DNA of 64,000 bases, taken from positions 372,001-436,000 of the forward strand of contig CAVWFQ010000010.1 of the NCBI GenBank assembly GCA_963754335.1, in the 5' to 3' direction. Position numbers and translations under genes: made by a program. Below are positions 39,885 to 49,617 of the stretch, piece by piece. The notes beneath the pieces were generated by a model, which was not told the origin of the DNA, ran no database searches, and saw only the letters and a program-made list of their open reading frames with translations. How positions within the stretch are numbered: position 1 is the first letter of the stretch; each line of letters begins with the position of its first letter. The DNA is from JBBSDP01 sp963754335 (GTDB lineage Bacteria; Planctomycetota; Phycisphaerae; Tepidisphaerales; Tepidisphaeraceae).

Positions 39885-41093
39885 TCACGATTCGGCGATG
39901 CATTCGATCAGGCGGTCCAATCCTTCGTCCCACTGGTCGTGCCGGATATTGATCGGCGGGGCCAGCCTTACCACAGTTTTGGCCGTCAGATTGATGATCA
40001 ATCCGCGATCCAGCGCCCGCTCGACAATCCGCTCCGGCGCCTGCTTTAGTTCGACGCCGAGGAACAGCCCCCTACCTCGTACGCCGGCCACTTTGTCCCG
40101 GATCGACGGTTCATTCCGTAATCGGGCGATCGCGTGCTCACCGAGCGCCGAGGCGTTTTCGAGGAGCTTTTCCCGCTCGATCACATCGAAGATCGTTCGC
40201 GCCACCGCCATGCAGATCGGGTTTCCTCCCAGCGTGCATCCATGTTTTCCGGGGATAAGGAGGGCCGCGATCTGGGGTTGCGCAAACATCACGCCGACCG
40301 GCAGCCCCCCGCCGATCGCCTTACCGAGCGTCATGATATCCGGCAGGACGACCTGCCCGTTTTCGTCGCGAACATGCTGGTGGCCAAACCAGCGCCCCGT
40401 GCGACCACAACCCGTCCAGACCTCGTCGAAAATCAGCGTGACCTGCTTGCGATCGCACAACTGGCGGACACGCTGAATGTATCCATCGGGATAAAGGTTG
40501 ACTCCGCCTTCCCCCTGAATCGGCTCAAGAATGATGCCGCAGACTTCGTCGTTCACGGCTTTGCACAGATCGTCAAGATTCCCCGCCTCGACCTGATCAA
40601 ATCCCGGAACCTCCGGCCCGAATCCGGCCCGCACCGCCGGATTTCCCGTCGCCGCAATCATTGCCAGGGTGCGCCCGTGAAAACTGTGGTTCAGGGAGAT
40701 GATTCGCCATTTATTGGCATTCGACGCGGTCCCGCGCAGGCGTGCCAGCTTGCACGCCGCTTCATTGGCCTCGGCGCCGCTGTGGCAGAAAAAAGCCTGC
40801 CCTGGAAAGGCATGGCTATTCAGGCGTTTGCCAAGCTCGATCTGCGGCTCGGTGTAAAACGTATTGCCCACATGCCAGAGGCGACTCGCCTGTTCCCGAG
40901 CGGCCGAAACAAGTTCGGGATGACAATGGCCAAGAATCCCTCCGCCGAAACCGGCAAACAAATCGAGATAGCGTTTGCCCTCGGCGTCCCAGACATCCAC
41001 GCCTTCACCGCGTTCCATGACCAGGGGCAATCGGGCGTAATTTCCGATCAGGACGCGTTTGCCGCGCTGAAGAATTTCGTCAGATCTCAACAT
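39885..41093 (-). CDS. argD: acetylornithine aminotransferase
   Basis: 402 residues, intact, ATG 41093. Class III PLP transaminase of arginine synthesis. It has 'DLFAGFGGGILGHCHPE', 'FFCHSGAEANEAACKLAR', 'NHSFHGRTLAMIAATGNP', 'EPIQGEGGVNL', 'LIFDEVWTGCGRTG' and the PLP lysine in 'MTLGKAIGGGLPVG'. It converts N-acetylglutamate semialdehyde to N-acetylornithine; related ornithine/succinylornithine activities are possible. No other arg gene is in the window. Confidence 0.88.
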   Translation of the reverse strand: MLRSDEILQRGKRVLIGNYARLPLVMERGEGVDVWDAEGKRYLDLFAGFGGGILGHCHPELVSAAREQASRLWHVGNTFYTEPQIELGKRLNSHAFPGQAFFCHSGAEANEAACKLARLRGTASNANKWRIISLNHSFHGRTLAMIAATGNPAVRAGFGPEVPGFDQVEAGNLDDLCKAVNDEVCGIILEPIQGEGGVNLYPDGYIQRVRQLCDRKQVTLIFDEVWTGCGRTGRWFGHQHVRDENGQVVLPDIMTLGKAIGGGLPVGVMFAQPQIAALLIPGKHGCTLGGNPICMAVARTIFDVIEREKLLENASALGEHAIARLRNEPSIRDKVAGVRGRGLFLGVELKQAPERIVERALDRGLIINLTAKTVVRLAPPINIRHDQWDEGLDRLIECIAES

Positions 41094-41112
41094 CTGGGTT
41101 GAACCTCTCTTC

Positions 41113-41653
41113 TCACAATCGCGGTGCGCCTTGGCCGGGGCCGGGGGGACGCGGTTTGCGTCCCACCTGCGTGCTGAAACTTTGCAGGTACGCGATCCAC
41201 ATCATCGACAATCCAAAGCTGTAGGCTCCCTGGATCACCACGTCCATGTAATGCTGCGTGGGGGGAATATGGTATCGGTCCATGCTTACACCCTGATAGG
41301 TGATGGCCGTCACGGCTTCCCCCCGTTCCAGCGGCGCAACCTTGACTTCAATCCGCTTGTAGACCCCTATTTCCTTGCCGGCGTTGTCGAGCTTCCGCCC
41401 GACTTTTTGGTCGAGCACCTGTAATTCCACTTCGTTCAGATCGTATAGCGCCGGCCACGTATTTGCCCGGATCGTAGACGATGTCGGCGATTCCGCCGCC
41501 CCAGTACTCGCTGTAAATCGGAAAACCGAGTCGGTAGTTGTCGAGGATGGCAGCTTTACCCGCCTTGGCGCTGGGAACGCGAAAGCCGAAGTGACGGCAC
41601 CATTCGGCGACCGCCCGCGAGTTCAAGTTTGATCCGTACGCGAAATACCACAT
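41113..41653 (-). CDS. gamma-glutamylcyclotransferase-like protein (one frameshift)
   Basis: ATG 41653 opens with 'MWYFAYGSNLNSRAVAEW', the YGSN substrate-binding loop of the GGCT/AIG2 fold. A frame change near 41445 leads to 'LEVLDQKVGR'-like 'LQVLDQKVGRKLDNAGKEIG' and 'AITYQGVSMDRYHIPPTQHY', ending at 41113. About 180 residues. The fold cyclises gamma-glutamyl peptides; specificity unknown. Directly upstream of argD on the same strand. Confidence 0.75.
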
Positions 41654-41806
41654 GACGCTGAAGCCTGTCTGAGTCCCTTCGAGTGGGGGATTCTACCGAA
41701 AGCGGGGCGGGTTTACAGAATCCCCCGAATCGCCCCCTTTGTTTACGGCAGAAACGGTTTCGCCAACGCAATCGATTTCATTTATTTCGAAACTTCTGAC
41801 GGTCGC

Positions 41807-41834
41807 TTCCGTCGTATCCGGTTATTTCTATAAT
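41807..41834 (+). promoter_or_regulatory. possible promoter for the polyprenyl synthase gene
   Basis: A consensus -10 TATAAT at 41829-41834 with a poor -35 (TTCCGT, 16-base spacer), 39 bases before ATG 41873. Confidence 0.35.
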
Positions 41835-41872
41835 CCCGCGCCACAGGAGCAGGAATCGTCAACGGAGTATGG

Positions 41873-42847
41873 ATGACCACCGTGCTGTCCGAACTCACCG
41901 ATTGCATCAGACCTCAGCTCGAGTCTGTCGAGCAGTTGTTTCACCAGGAACTCAACAGCGAGTTGTCATGCGTGAACCTACTGGTGCGCCACGTCAGCCG
42001 CTTTCGCGGGAAGATGCTCCGGCCCTGCCTGGTTTTGCTCTCCGGCAAATCCTGCGGCGCCCTGACCGACGCACACACGGTGATCGCCACCGTCGTCGAG
42101 ATGGTGCACATGGCCACGCTCGTTCATGATGATGTCCTTGACGAAGCCGAACTCCGCCGCAAAGGCGCGACCATCAACCATCTGCGCGGCAATGAGGCGG
42201 CGGTTTTGCTGGGCGATTTTCTGATCAGCCACAGCTATCACCTCTGCTCGAGTCTCGATTCGCAGTTTGCCTCCCGGGTGATCGGACATACGACCAACCA
42301 GGTGTGCGAGGGGGAGCTGCTGCAAATCGACAATCGCAACAACTTTGACCTCGATGAAGAAACTTATCTTCGGATCATCACCCGGAAGACGGCGAGCCTC
42401 TGCGCCGCCTGCTGTCAGCTCGGAGCGCGGCTCGCCGGCGCCGAGGCCGACTTTGTCGAGCGGCTTGAGCTCTATGGCAAATCGGTGGGAACAGCCTTTC
42501 AGATCCAGGACGATATTCTCGATCTGATCGGGGATGAAAACACGGTGGGCAAGACGCTGGGGAGCGACATTCAGAAGGGAAAGATGACGTTACCCATCAT
42601 TCATTTCCTTCGCAGCGCGCCGTCGGAGCATCGCGTACTGCTTCGATCGCTGCTGGCCAGTCCGGAGCCGGATCGCGTCGAGCGTATCCGAAATCTCATT
42701 CTTCCGAGCAAGTCGATCGCCTATGCGCAATCGCGCGCCCGCCAGTTGATCGAACGGGCGACCAACGCGCTGGCGGCCCTCCCCGATTCCGAACCGCGAC
42801 GCGTGCTGGAAACCATGGCCGCTTTCGTGATCACCCGCCCGATGTGA
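41873..42847 (+). CDS. polyprenyl diphosphate synthase (trans-isoprenyl)
   Basis: 324 residues, intact, ATG 41873 after ACGGAG. Condenses isopentenyl diphosphate onto an allylic primer to build quinone-type side chains. First Asp-rich motif 'HDDVLDEAELRR' (~85-96), second 'QIQDDILDLIGDE' (~216). Other landmarks are 'GKMLRPCLVLLSG', 'GDFLISHSYHLCS' and 'LGSDIQKGKMTLPIIHFL'. Closest in pattern to octaprenyl/heptaprenyl synthases (IspB/HepT-like). Chain length cannot be read from sequence. Confidence 0.87.
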   Translation: MTTVLSELTDCIRPQLESVEQLFHQELNSELSCVNLLVRHVSRFRGKMLRPCLVLLSGKSCGALTDAHTVIATVVEMVHMATLVHDDVLDEAELRRKGATINHLRGNEAAVLLGDFLISHSYHLCSSLDSQFASRVIGHTTNQVCEGELLQIDNRNNFDLDEETYLRIITRKTASLCAACCQLGARLAGAEADFVERLELYGKSVGTAFQIQDDILDLIGDENTVGKTLGSDIQKGKMTLPIIHFLRSAPSEHRVLLRSLLASPEPDRVERIRNLILPSKSIAYAQSRARQLIERATNALAALPDSEPRRVLETMAAFVITRPM

Positions 42848-42922
42848 TGGGCCCGCGAGCTCTGATTTCCTGCCGAAAAATATCTCGCTTGAGGCGCGCA
42901 CTGTGTCGATATTCATCCTAGA

Positions 42923-43273
42923 ATGATGAATGATCCGAACACCGCCGCGCACTTGGAATGGAGTCCGGTGACCCTGCCTGATTCAGCCCCCCATGCGCCT
43001 GCCGATTCCAAACGCAGATCGCTCGATCGCTGGCTGAACGCCTCCGTCGTGGTTGGCGCGATTGTGGTCTATCTGTCGATTTATCTGCAGTCGCTGATGA
43101 CATTCGTCGCCGGCGAGATCCTCTGCGCCGGCGCGGCGGTAATCGTTGGCTGGCGACACCGGAATGACATCCGCCACTGGTGGCATCAGCGATTGCTCTG
43201 CCCCGAGTGCGGACAACGCATCTCCCTGGCCAGCACCTCCTGCCCGCATTGCGGCCACAAGCGCATTCCGTAA
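42923..43273 (+). CDS. small membrane protein with C-terminal zinc ribbon
   Basis: 116 residues. One or two transmembrane helices ('ASVVVGAIVVYLSIYLQSLM', 'VAGEILCAGAAVIVG') and a C-terminal zinc ribbon 'CPECGQRISLASTSCPHCG'. Third small protein in the window with a terminal CxxC pair. Function unknown. Only 75 bases after the polyprenyl synthase gene. Confidence 0.65.
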   Translation: MMNDPNTAAHLEWSPVTLPDSAPHAPADSKRRSLDRWLNASVVVGAIVVYLSIYLQSLMTFVAGEILCAGAAVIVGWRHRNDIRHWWHQRLLCPECGQRISLASTSCPHCGHKRIP

Positions 43274-43298
43274 GCTTCCGAATATTCGGAGGCCTGGA

Positions 43299-44679
43299 AT
43301 GAGAAAAACGCTTGCGATCATCCTGCCGCTTCTGGCCGCGATCTGCGCTGCGAGAGCCGCGCCGAGACCGCCTCCGACCGAATCGTGGTATTGATCAGCG
43401 TCGACGGCCTGGCCCATTACTATTTCGACGATCCGAAAGCCGACATGCCGATTATCCGCGCCCTGGCGGCGGAGGGACGCGGGCCAGCATGATGAAGGCG
43501 GTCATGCCGACCGTCACCTGGCCGAACCATACGACACTCGTCACCGGCGATCTGCCGGCCCGGCACGGCGTGCTCGGAAACGACTACTTTGATCGCACCA
43601 CGCGAAAGACCGTCCAGCTCATCACCGATCCCCTTTATGACGAACGGGAGATCGTCAAAGTACCCACGATCTACGATCTGGCCCACGAAAAAGGACTGAA
43701 GACCGCCGCCATCACCTGGCCGGCCTCGCGTTCGGCGCCGACGCTCGACTGGACGACGCCGGACATGGATAAAAATGAGCGGTACCAGAAATATTCCACG
43801 CCGTCTCTGCTTAAAGAGGCGCATGACGCGGGCATTCATTACGAAAAACTCGAGGAATGGATCAAGGCCGAGGATGGCGAAGCGCGTGACCAGTTGTATC
43901 TCGATCTTTTCAACCTCGTGCTGACCAAACACCGGCCGAATCTCGCGCTGCTGCATCTGATCAATGTCGATCATGTCGAGCACCTGCACGGCCCACAGTC
44001 CCCCGATGCGTACGCAGCGGTGGCGGCGGCTGATCAGCGCGTCGGGAAGGTGTGGGAAGAACTGAAGAAGGATTTCCCCGGCAAGGCGACGCTGCTTGTC
44101 GTATCCGATCACGGCTTTCTCCCTTATCGCCAGTACCTCATGCCGAATGTCGCTTTGCGCAAGGCGGGGCTGATGGATGTGAAGGGACTGAAGATCGTCA
44201 GCGCGAAGGTGCAGGCGATCAGCCAGGGGGGCTCTTGTTTCGTTTATGTGCTCGATCCGCCCGATCATGACGCGCTGGTGGCGCAGGCGGCGGCAATCTT
44301 CAAAGAGATGGAAGGAATCGGAGAAGTGATCACCGCCAACGGGTTTGCCAAAATCGGCATGGGAGATCCTGCGACGGATCCGCGCGTTCCGGACCTGCTC
44401 CTTTCGGCAAAGGCTGGCTATACCTTCGGGAACAACGCCGCGGGAGAAGTTTCGGTCACGACGCCGCTCAAAGACGTGCACGGCACGCATGGAATGGATG
44501 CAAATCTGCCCGAGCTTCATGCGACGTTTGTCGCGTGGGGCATTGGGATTCGCGCCGGCGCCAAGCTCGGGGAGATCAACAACGTCGATGTCGCTCCGAC
44601 GCTCGCAAAGCTTCTTGGATTTGAAATGAAGGACGTAGATGGGAAGGCGCTTGAGGGCGCGCTCGCGCCGATTCAATAG
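43299..44679 (+). CDS. alkaline-phosphatase-superfamily phosphodiesterase (NPP-like), two frameshifts
   Basis: ATG 43299 gives a signal peptide ('MRKTLAIILPLLAAICAARA'). The frame then shifts near 43375 ('VVLISVDGLAHYYFDD') and again near 43480. The long frame reads on with the nucleophile Thr in 'MPTVTWPNHTTLVTGDLPA'. Other motifs are 'HGVLGNDYFD', 'LLHLINVDHVEHLHGPQSPD', 'LLVVSDHGFLPYRQYL' and 'DVHGTHGMDANLPELHATF', which hold the two-zinc ligands of the nucleotide pyrophosphatase/phosphodiesterase family. Probably exported. Substrate unknown. Confidence 0.82.
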
Positions 44680-44861
44680 CTCGAAGCTTCGGAGGGTCGC
44701 GGTCGTTTGTTCTCCTGATTTCTTCAGAGCGTGGAGATTTCCGGGTCTTCGGAATGGGGCATAATGTTGCACTATGTTGCTCGAAGTAATCCTTTTTTAA
44801 CAATATATTGCTACCGATATTGAATCGGAGAACGCGATTTTTCATCAACTGGATCAGAAAC

Positions 44862-45542
44862 TCAGGCACTTCTTGGGGGACGGTACGCCTCGCGCACCGC
44901 CCGGCAGTAATCGCGCAGGGCGCCTTGTGGATCGGAACCCGAAATTAACGGATGTCCGATCGCGACGATGGCAGCGCCCATGCGGGCGGCGGCAACGCCG
45001 TCCTCGATTCCGAAGGTTCCGACGCCGATGGGGACTTTTGCGACGCGCTGGACGTCGGGGAGCCATTGCGTCGAATCGCGCGAGGCATCGGCCCGGCGCT
45101 GATCGGCGCCATAGTGGAGATAGAGGCTGTCAACGCCGATCTGCTCGACCTGGCGGCTGCGGCCCGCCTGGTCGCGGACGCCGATGGTGTCGGCCACCAC
45201 CAGGATGCCCGTCTCCTTTGACGCCGCGACGGCCGACGCGACGGTCTCGTCGCATGCGCCGGCGCAGACGGTCATCACATGACCCCCCTGCTCGGCGGTG
45301 AGCTGAACATGGCGTCCACCGCTGTCCATCGCCTTGTAGTCAGCCAGGACGACGTGTTCGGGAAAGTGCTTTGCCAGCGCGCCGATCGCGCTCGCGCCGG
45401 CGCGAACGATGAGTGGCGTGCCCGCTTCAAGCCAGTCCACGCCGGCTTTAACGCCGATCTCCGCCAGGCGCAACGCCTCGTCGATTGTGAATAGATCGAT
45501 CGCGAGCTGAATGACCGGCGGGCGAATTACGATTTGAGTCAT
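44862..45542 (-). CDS. HUMPS-family enzyme, 3-hexulose-6-phosphate synthase-like
   Basis: 226 residues from ATG 45542, behind GGAAGGAAAC; the longer frame to 45737 reads through a palindromic repeat and is not credible. A TIM-barrel of the OMP-decarboxylase suprafamily: 'QLAIDLFTIDEALRLAEIGV', 'WLEAGTPLI', the active-site strand 'HVVLADYKAMDSGG', 'ILVVADTIGV' and 'GVGTFGIEDGVAAA'. The KxMD pattern resembles hexulose-6-phosphate synthase (formaldehyde fixation) more than ketogulonate-6-P decarboxylase. No phosphohexuloisomerase gene is adjacent. Confidence 0.72.
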   Translation of the reverse strand: MTQIVIRPPVIQLAIDLFTIDEALRLAEIGVKAGVDWLEAGTPLIVRAGASAIGALAKHFPEHVVLADYKAMDSGGRHVQLTAEQGGHVMTVCAGACDETVASAVAASKETGILVVADTIGVRDQAGRSRQVEQIGVDSLYLHYGADQRRADASRDSTQWLPDVQRVAKVPIGVGTFGIEDGVAAARMGAAIVAIGHPLISGSDPQGALRDYCRAVREAYRPPRSA

Positions 45543-45631
45543 TTGCGTTTCCTTCCAGGTGTTTACCGCGCGAAAAGCATCCTCGGCGTTCGGAGAAAAT
45601 GCAACGGCAGGTCGAGTAGCGATCAGGATCA

Positions 45632-45713
45632 AATCGCGAAGGCGCAAGCGGCGATCCGGCGATTCCTCGTCCGAACGGGCTGACGCCGGTCCGCCGCTTG
45701 CGCCTTCGCGATT
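45632..45713. repeat. second copy of ATCGCGAAGGCGCAAGCG inverted repeat
   Basis: Arms AAATCGCGAAGGCGCAAGCG (45631) and CGCTTGCGCCTTCGCGATT (45695-45713), same as the copy at 27.4 kb. Lies between the divergent HUMPS-family and serine hydrolase genes. Confidence 0.85.
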
Positions 45714-45766
45714 CTCCTCCGGTTGCGACGACGGCAACGCGCTTCTATGTTCCCTTCACAGACGCC

Positions 45767-46982
45767 ATGCGAATCAAGCGGATTGCCGCCCTATCACTCG
45801 GAGCGTTGTGTTCGGCCTGCTTCGCGCCGTCATATTCGCAGAAACCTTCTGCTGAATCGTCGGCAACCGCCTCGACAATCCACCAGCGCGACGAATGGCA
45901 GGCAGTCGACGCTCGAATTAACCGCGCGATCGCGGACGGAAATTGTCCGGGCGCCGTGCTGCTGGCGGGCCGCGGCGATGCGATCGTTTACCTCAAAGCA
46001 TATCGAAGCCGGGCGCTGGAGCCGTCGAAGCTTCCGATGACGACGGAAACGATTTTCGACCTGGCGTCGCTGACCAAACCGGTGGCGACTGCGCCGTCGA
46101 TCATGATCCTGGCGGATCGGGGAAAACTCCGAATCTCCGATCCGGTGGCAAAATACCTCCCCGAATTCGGACAAAACGACAAGACATCGATCACCATCGA
46201 GCAACTGCTGCTGCACCGCGGCGGACTCCCGCCGGACGATGACCTGTCCGATTACGGCGATGGCCCGGCGCAGGCCTGGAAAAAGATTTGTGCAATCAAG
46301 CCGGTTTCGGAGGCGGGCAGTCATTTCGTCTACAGCGACGTCGGATACATCGTTCTGGGAAAATTGGTCGAAGCGGTCAGCGGCGAAACGCTCGACCGAT
46401 TCGCCGAGCGCGAGATCTTTCAGCCGCTGGGAATGGCGCAGCGCGCGTTTCAACCCGCCCGCGTCATGGCGCGACGCCTGTGCCCCGACCGAACAGCGCA
46501 CCGGGCATTGGATGCTCGGCGAAGTCCATGATCCCCGCGCATTCGCTTTGGGCGGAGTGGCCGGGCACGCGGGCCTCTTCGCGACCGCTGATGATCTATC
46601 TCGCTATTGCCGAATGCTCCTGAACGGCGGACGCCTCGGCGAAACGCGCATTCTCAACGAGCAAACAGTCCGGGAGATGACCCGGGAACATTGTCTGCCC
46701 GACGGCACCGGCTGCCGTGGCCTCGGCTTCGATATCGATACCGGCTATTCAACTTGCCGCGGCGATCGCTTTGCCCGCGGAACGACTTACGGCCATACCG
46801 GGTTCACCGGCGTGATGTTCTGGATCGACCCGGAACATCAGTGCTACTTCATCCTTCTCACCAACGCGGTTCATCCGGCGGGCAAGGGAAACGTGCGAAA
46901 ACTCCGACACGATGTTGCAACCGCGGTTGGCAACGCTCTGCTCGGCGCACCGCAGACCAAACCAGCCAGCGGAGCGGAGTGA
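45767..46982 (+). CDS. serine beta-lactamase-like hydrolase, lipoprotein (one frameshift)
   Basis: ATG 45767 gives 'MRIKRIAALSLGALCSAC', a lipobox signal. Class C/PBP-like fold: SxxK in 'FDLASLTKPVATA', YxN-type 'FVYSDVGYIVLGK', and, after a frame change near 46470, 'ALGGVAGHAGLFATADDL' and the third-box 'YGHTGFTGVMFWID'. About 404 residues. This fold covers penicillin-binding esterases and D-amino peptidases. Three bases before the symporter gene, so the two are one operon. Confidence 0.82.
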
Positions 46983-46985
46983 TTC

Positions 46986-48546
46986 ATGCCGCTAATCGCC
47001 GTTTTTGGCTGGCCCGATGGACTGATCGTCATCGCCTATTTTGCCCTGGTGATTTATGTCGGCTTTGCCGTTGCACGCCGGGACAAGGGAACATCTGAAT
47101 ATTTTCTCGGCGGCCGCTCCATGCCCGCCTGGGCGGTGGCGATTTCCATCGTCGCCACCATGCTCTCCGCGGCAACGTTCGTCGGCGCGCCGGACAGCGC
47201 TTATAGCGGCGACATTTCGTATTTAAGCCTGAACATCGGCGGGATTATCGCTGTCTTTATCGTCGCATTTCTATTCGTGCCGCGCCTCTATCGGGCAGGG
47301 ACGGTAACGATCTACGGATTCCTGGCGCAGCGTTTTGGCGAGCCCGCCCGCATCGCGGTGAGCTGCACGTTTATCTTCGGCAGACTGCTCGCCTCGGGAG
47401 CTCGGCTCTTTCTCGCAGCCGTCCCGCTCTGCCTGCTGATGTTCGGAGCGAGGCATCCGAGCCGCGAGCAGTTGATCTTTTCGATCTGCCTGATCGCGGC
47501 GATTGGAACGTTCTACACGACGATGGGAGGCGTCCGGGCCGTCGTCTGGGTCGATACCATCCAGCTCACGATCGTCGTCGGAGCCGCGATCCTCAGCCTC
47601 GCAATTCTTCTTCACCGAATCCCGCTCAACCTCCACGAAATCGTAAAACTCCTTCGCGAAGCCCCCGCCGGCAACTCCGGCACCAATAAGCTTCATCTCC
47701 TCGACACGTCGCTGAACTTCACTCGGCCCTATACGCTCTGGGCGGCAATCTTCGCGGCCACTTTTCTGAATACCGCCGCCTATGGCGTCGATCATGACCT
47801 GGCCCAGCGGTTCCTGATTTCCCGCTCCGTCTTCCGAGGCGGTCTGTCGGTGATCGCCTCGCAATTCATCAGCATCGTCGTCGTCTCTCTTTTTCTTTGC
47901 ATCGGCCTGCTGCTCTACATTTTCTATCGCCGGCCGGACGTAATGCACGCGACGCACACGGCGCCCGCCGACGGCCTGTCGATCTATCCCTGGTTCCTGC
48001 TGAACGAGCTGCCAACGGTCCTCTCGGGACTGTCGATCGCCGGCTTCTTCGCCATCGCGCAGGGATCGCTCGACTCGGCGATCAACGCCCTCGCTTCCAG
48101 CATCGTGGCCGATTTATATCTCCCGATCCGCCGGCAGATGAGCCCGAGCTCCCCTTCCGAACCCGCCGGCGAAGCCTCCCGCCTGACCGTCGCCGGCGTC
48201 GGCGCGGTGCTGGCGCTCTTCGCGATCGGCTGCGCCCTGGAATACGACCCGAAGAAAAAGACCCTCCTCGATTTCGCGCTCGGCGTGCTGACGTTCGCCT
48301 TCACCGGAATGCTTGGCGTCTTCCTCGCCGCGTTGCTGACGCGCCGGGGCAATTCGAAAACCGTCATCGCCGCCCTTTTGGCCGGTGCGCTGACCGTCAC
48401 GCTCCTTCAGGACGACATTTTTGCCTGGTGGACCCGCCACCTGTTCGGTGCCCGGGGCACGCCTCGCTTGGCCGTGGTGGATGCCGATTGGGACGGTGGT
48501 GAGTTTTGTCGTCTGTGTCGCGGGAAGACCGGTCGGAGAAGAATGA
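46986..48546 (+). CDS. sodium:solute symporter (SSS family), frameshift near C-terminus
   Basis: ATG 46986. About 13 transmembrane helices. Signature regions are 'YFLGGRSMPAWAVAISIVAT', 'STMLSAATF'-like 'ATMLSAATFVGAP', 'FYTTMGGVRAVVWVDTIQL', 'YGVDHDLAQRFLISR' and 'IAQGSLDSAINALAS', typical of SSS proteins such as NanT/SglT types. Near 48470 one frame change restores a final helix 'PIGTVVSFVVCVAGRPVG' ending at TGA 48544-48546; without it the open frame runs into a palindromic repeat. Co-transcribed with the serine hydrolase; substrate unknown, perhaps a cell-wall or sugar product. Confidence 0.83.
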
Positions 48547-48569
48547 ATGCGAGTGTTGCGCGCCCGCTT

Positions 48570-48745
48570 CCACGGCGGGGCAAAGCGGCGCCGAAATCCG
48601 AAAGGTAGGCGCAATCCGCCGCCGCCGCGCCGCCCCGCATCGGGCGCGCTTCAGATTGCGAAGGCGCGCACCCGATACGGGGCGGCGCGGCGGCCTGAAC
48701 TTGCGGCGAAATGGCGTTACGGCGCGCCGCTCTGCCCCGTCGTGG
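48570..48745. repeat. 176-bp inverted repeat unit (GATACGGGGCGGCGCGGCGG family), copy 1
   Basis: Ends CCACGGCGGGG... and ...GCCCCGTCGTGG; inner arms CGCCGCGCCGCCCCGCATCG and GATACGGGGCGGCGCGGCGG are inverted with a short centre. A matching 174-bp copy is at 63.5 kb and a half copy at 55.1 kb. The right end encodes the last residues and stop of the ROK gene. Confidence 0.85.
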
Positions 48746-49598
48746 AGGGTGATTCGTTGGCGGCTTTTGCGGCCAAACGGGCTGCGCCGATTGCCGAATG
48801 AAAGTCGCTGTTCCCAGTTGACAATGTCCAACCGGGACGCGCCAGTCGGGTCAGGTCCCTTTCGATCGCTTCCCGAAGCTCCGGCAGGAGTCGCGCGAGC
48901 CGGATTCCGACTCCGCCGGCGAGAATGATGTGGTGCGGACGATAGAGGGCATGACAGATTCGGATCGTCCGCGCCAAGGCGCGGAAAGCAGGATGCCCGG
49001 CGCGGATTTTTGAAGCGGGATCTTCGCCATATTCGCATCGCAGCGCTGTCGCGCGAAGATAGGCTTCGAGGCCGCCGCGGCCGCCGTCAGGGGCGATTCG
49101 GTCTTCGCCTTCGAGGGAGATGTCGATCTGGCCGATATGGCCCGGGGAATCGCCGTCGACGCGGAGGGGGCGGCCTTCGTCAAGGACCGCAGCGCCGACG
49201 CCGGTGCCGATTGCGATGACCAGAAGCCGGCCGCGCGGCCGTGTCGTGCAGAAAAGATCGTGCGCGGCGGCGTTCGCGTCATTCACCACCACGGCGCGAA
49301 GATCTGAGAACCCGAGGCGATTTCCGAGAAGGTCTGCGAAGAGCTGGTTCTCGAGGGACGGAAGATTGGCTGACGCCAGAACACGTTCCCGATTTTCGTC
49401 GAGCAGGCCGGGGATACAGAGACCGATCGCATCGACGGACTCGGTCAGATCGGTGGATGCGTCAGCCACGGCCGCGGCAAGCTGGTCAAAGCGCGGACGG
49501 TCGTAAAGGGCGCTCTTTCCGGTCCAGAGCAGATCGCCGTCGCGAAGAGCTGCGGCTTTGACGGAGCTTCCGCCGATGTCGATTCCGAGAGAAATCAT
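48717..49598 (-). CDS. ROK-family sugar kinase-like protein
   Basis: 293 residues from ATG 49598. The ATP-binding start 'MISLGIDIGGSSVKAAAL', 'DAIGLCIPGLLDE', 'VVVNDANAAAHDL' and 'VIAIGTGVGAAVLDEG' mark a ROK kinase. The canonical zinc motif CxCGxxGCxE is absent: the segment reads 'APDGGRGGLEAYL' with no cysteines, so activity or zinc binding may differ. The last ~9 residues lie inside the 176-bp repeat. Convergent with the symporter gene. Substrate unknown (glucose, GlcNAc and others are phosphorylated by relatives). Confidence 0.82.
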   Translation of the reverse strand: MISLGIDIGGSSVKAAALRDGDLLWTGKSALYDRPRFDQLAAAVADASTDLTESVDAIGLCIPGLLDENRERVLASANLPSLENQLFADLLGNRLGFSDLRAVVVNDANAAAHDLFCTTRPRGRLLVIAIGTGVGAAVLDEGRPLRVDGDSPGHIGQIDISLEGEDRIAPDGGRGGLEAYLRATALRCEYGEDPASKIRAGHPAFRALARTIRICHALYRPHHIILAGGVGIRLARLLPELREAIERDLTRLARPGWTLSTGNSDFHSAIGAARLAAKAANESPSTTGQSGAP

Positions 49599-49617
49599 GG
49601 GAAATCCAAGGCTCATT

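Noticed and set aside
43420..44772. 450-codon minus-strand frame
   Set aside because: Antisense to the phosphodiesterase-family gene with its zinc-ligand motifs.
45543..45737. N-terminal extension of the HUMPS-family enzyme
   Set aside because: The extension translates a palindromic repeat; ATG 45542 has its own ribosome site.
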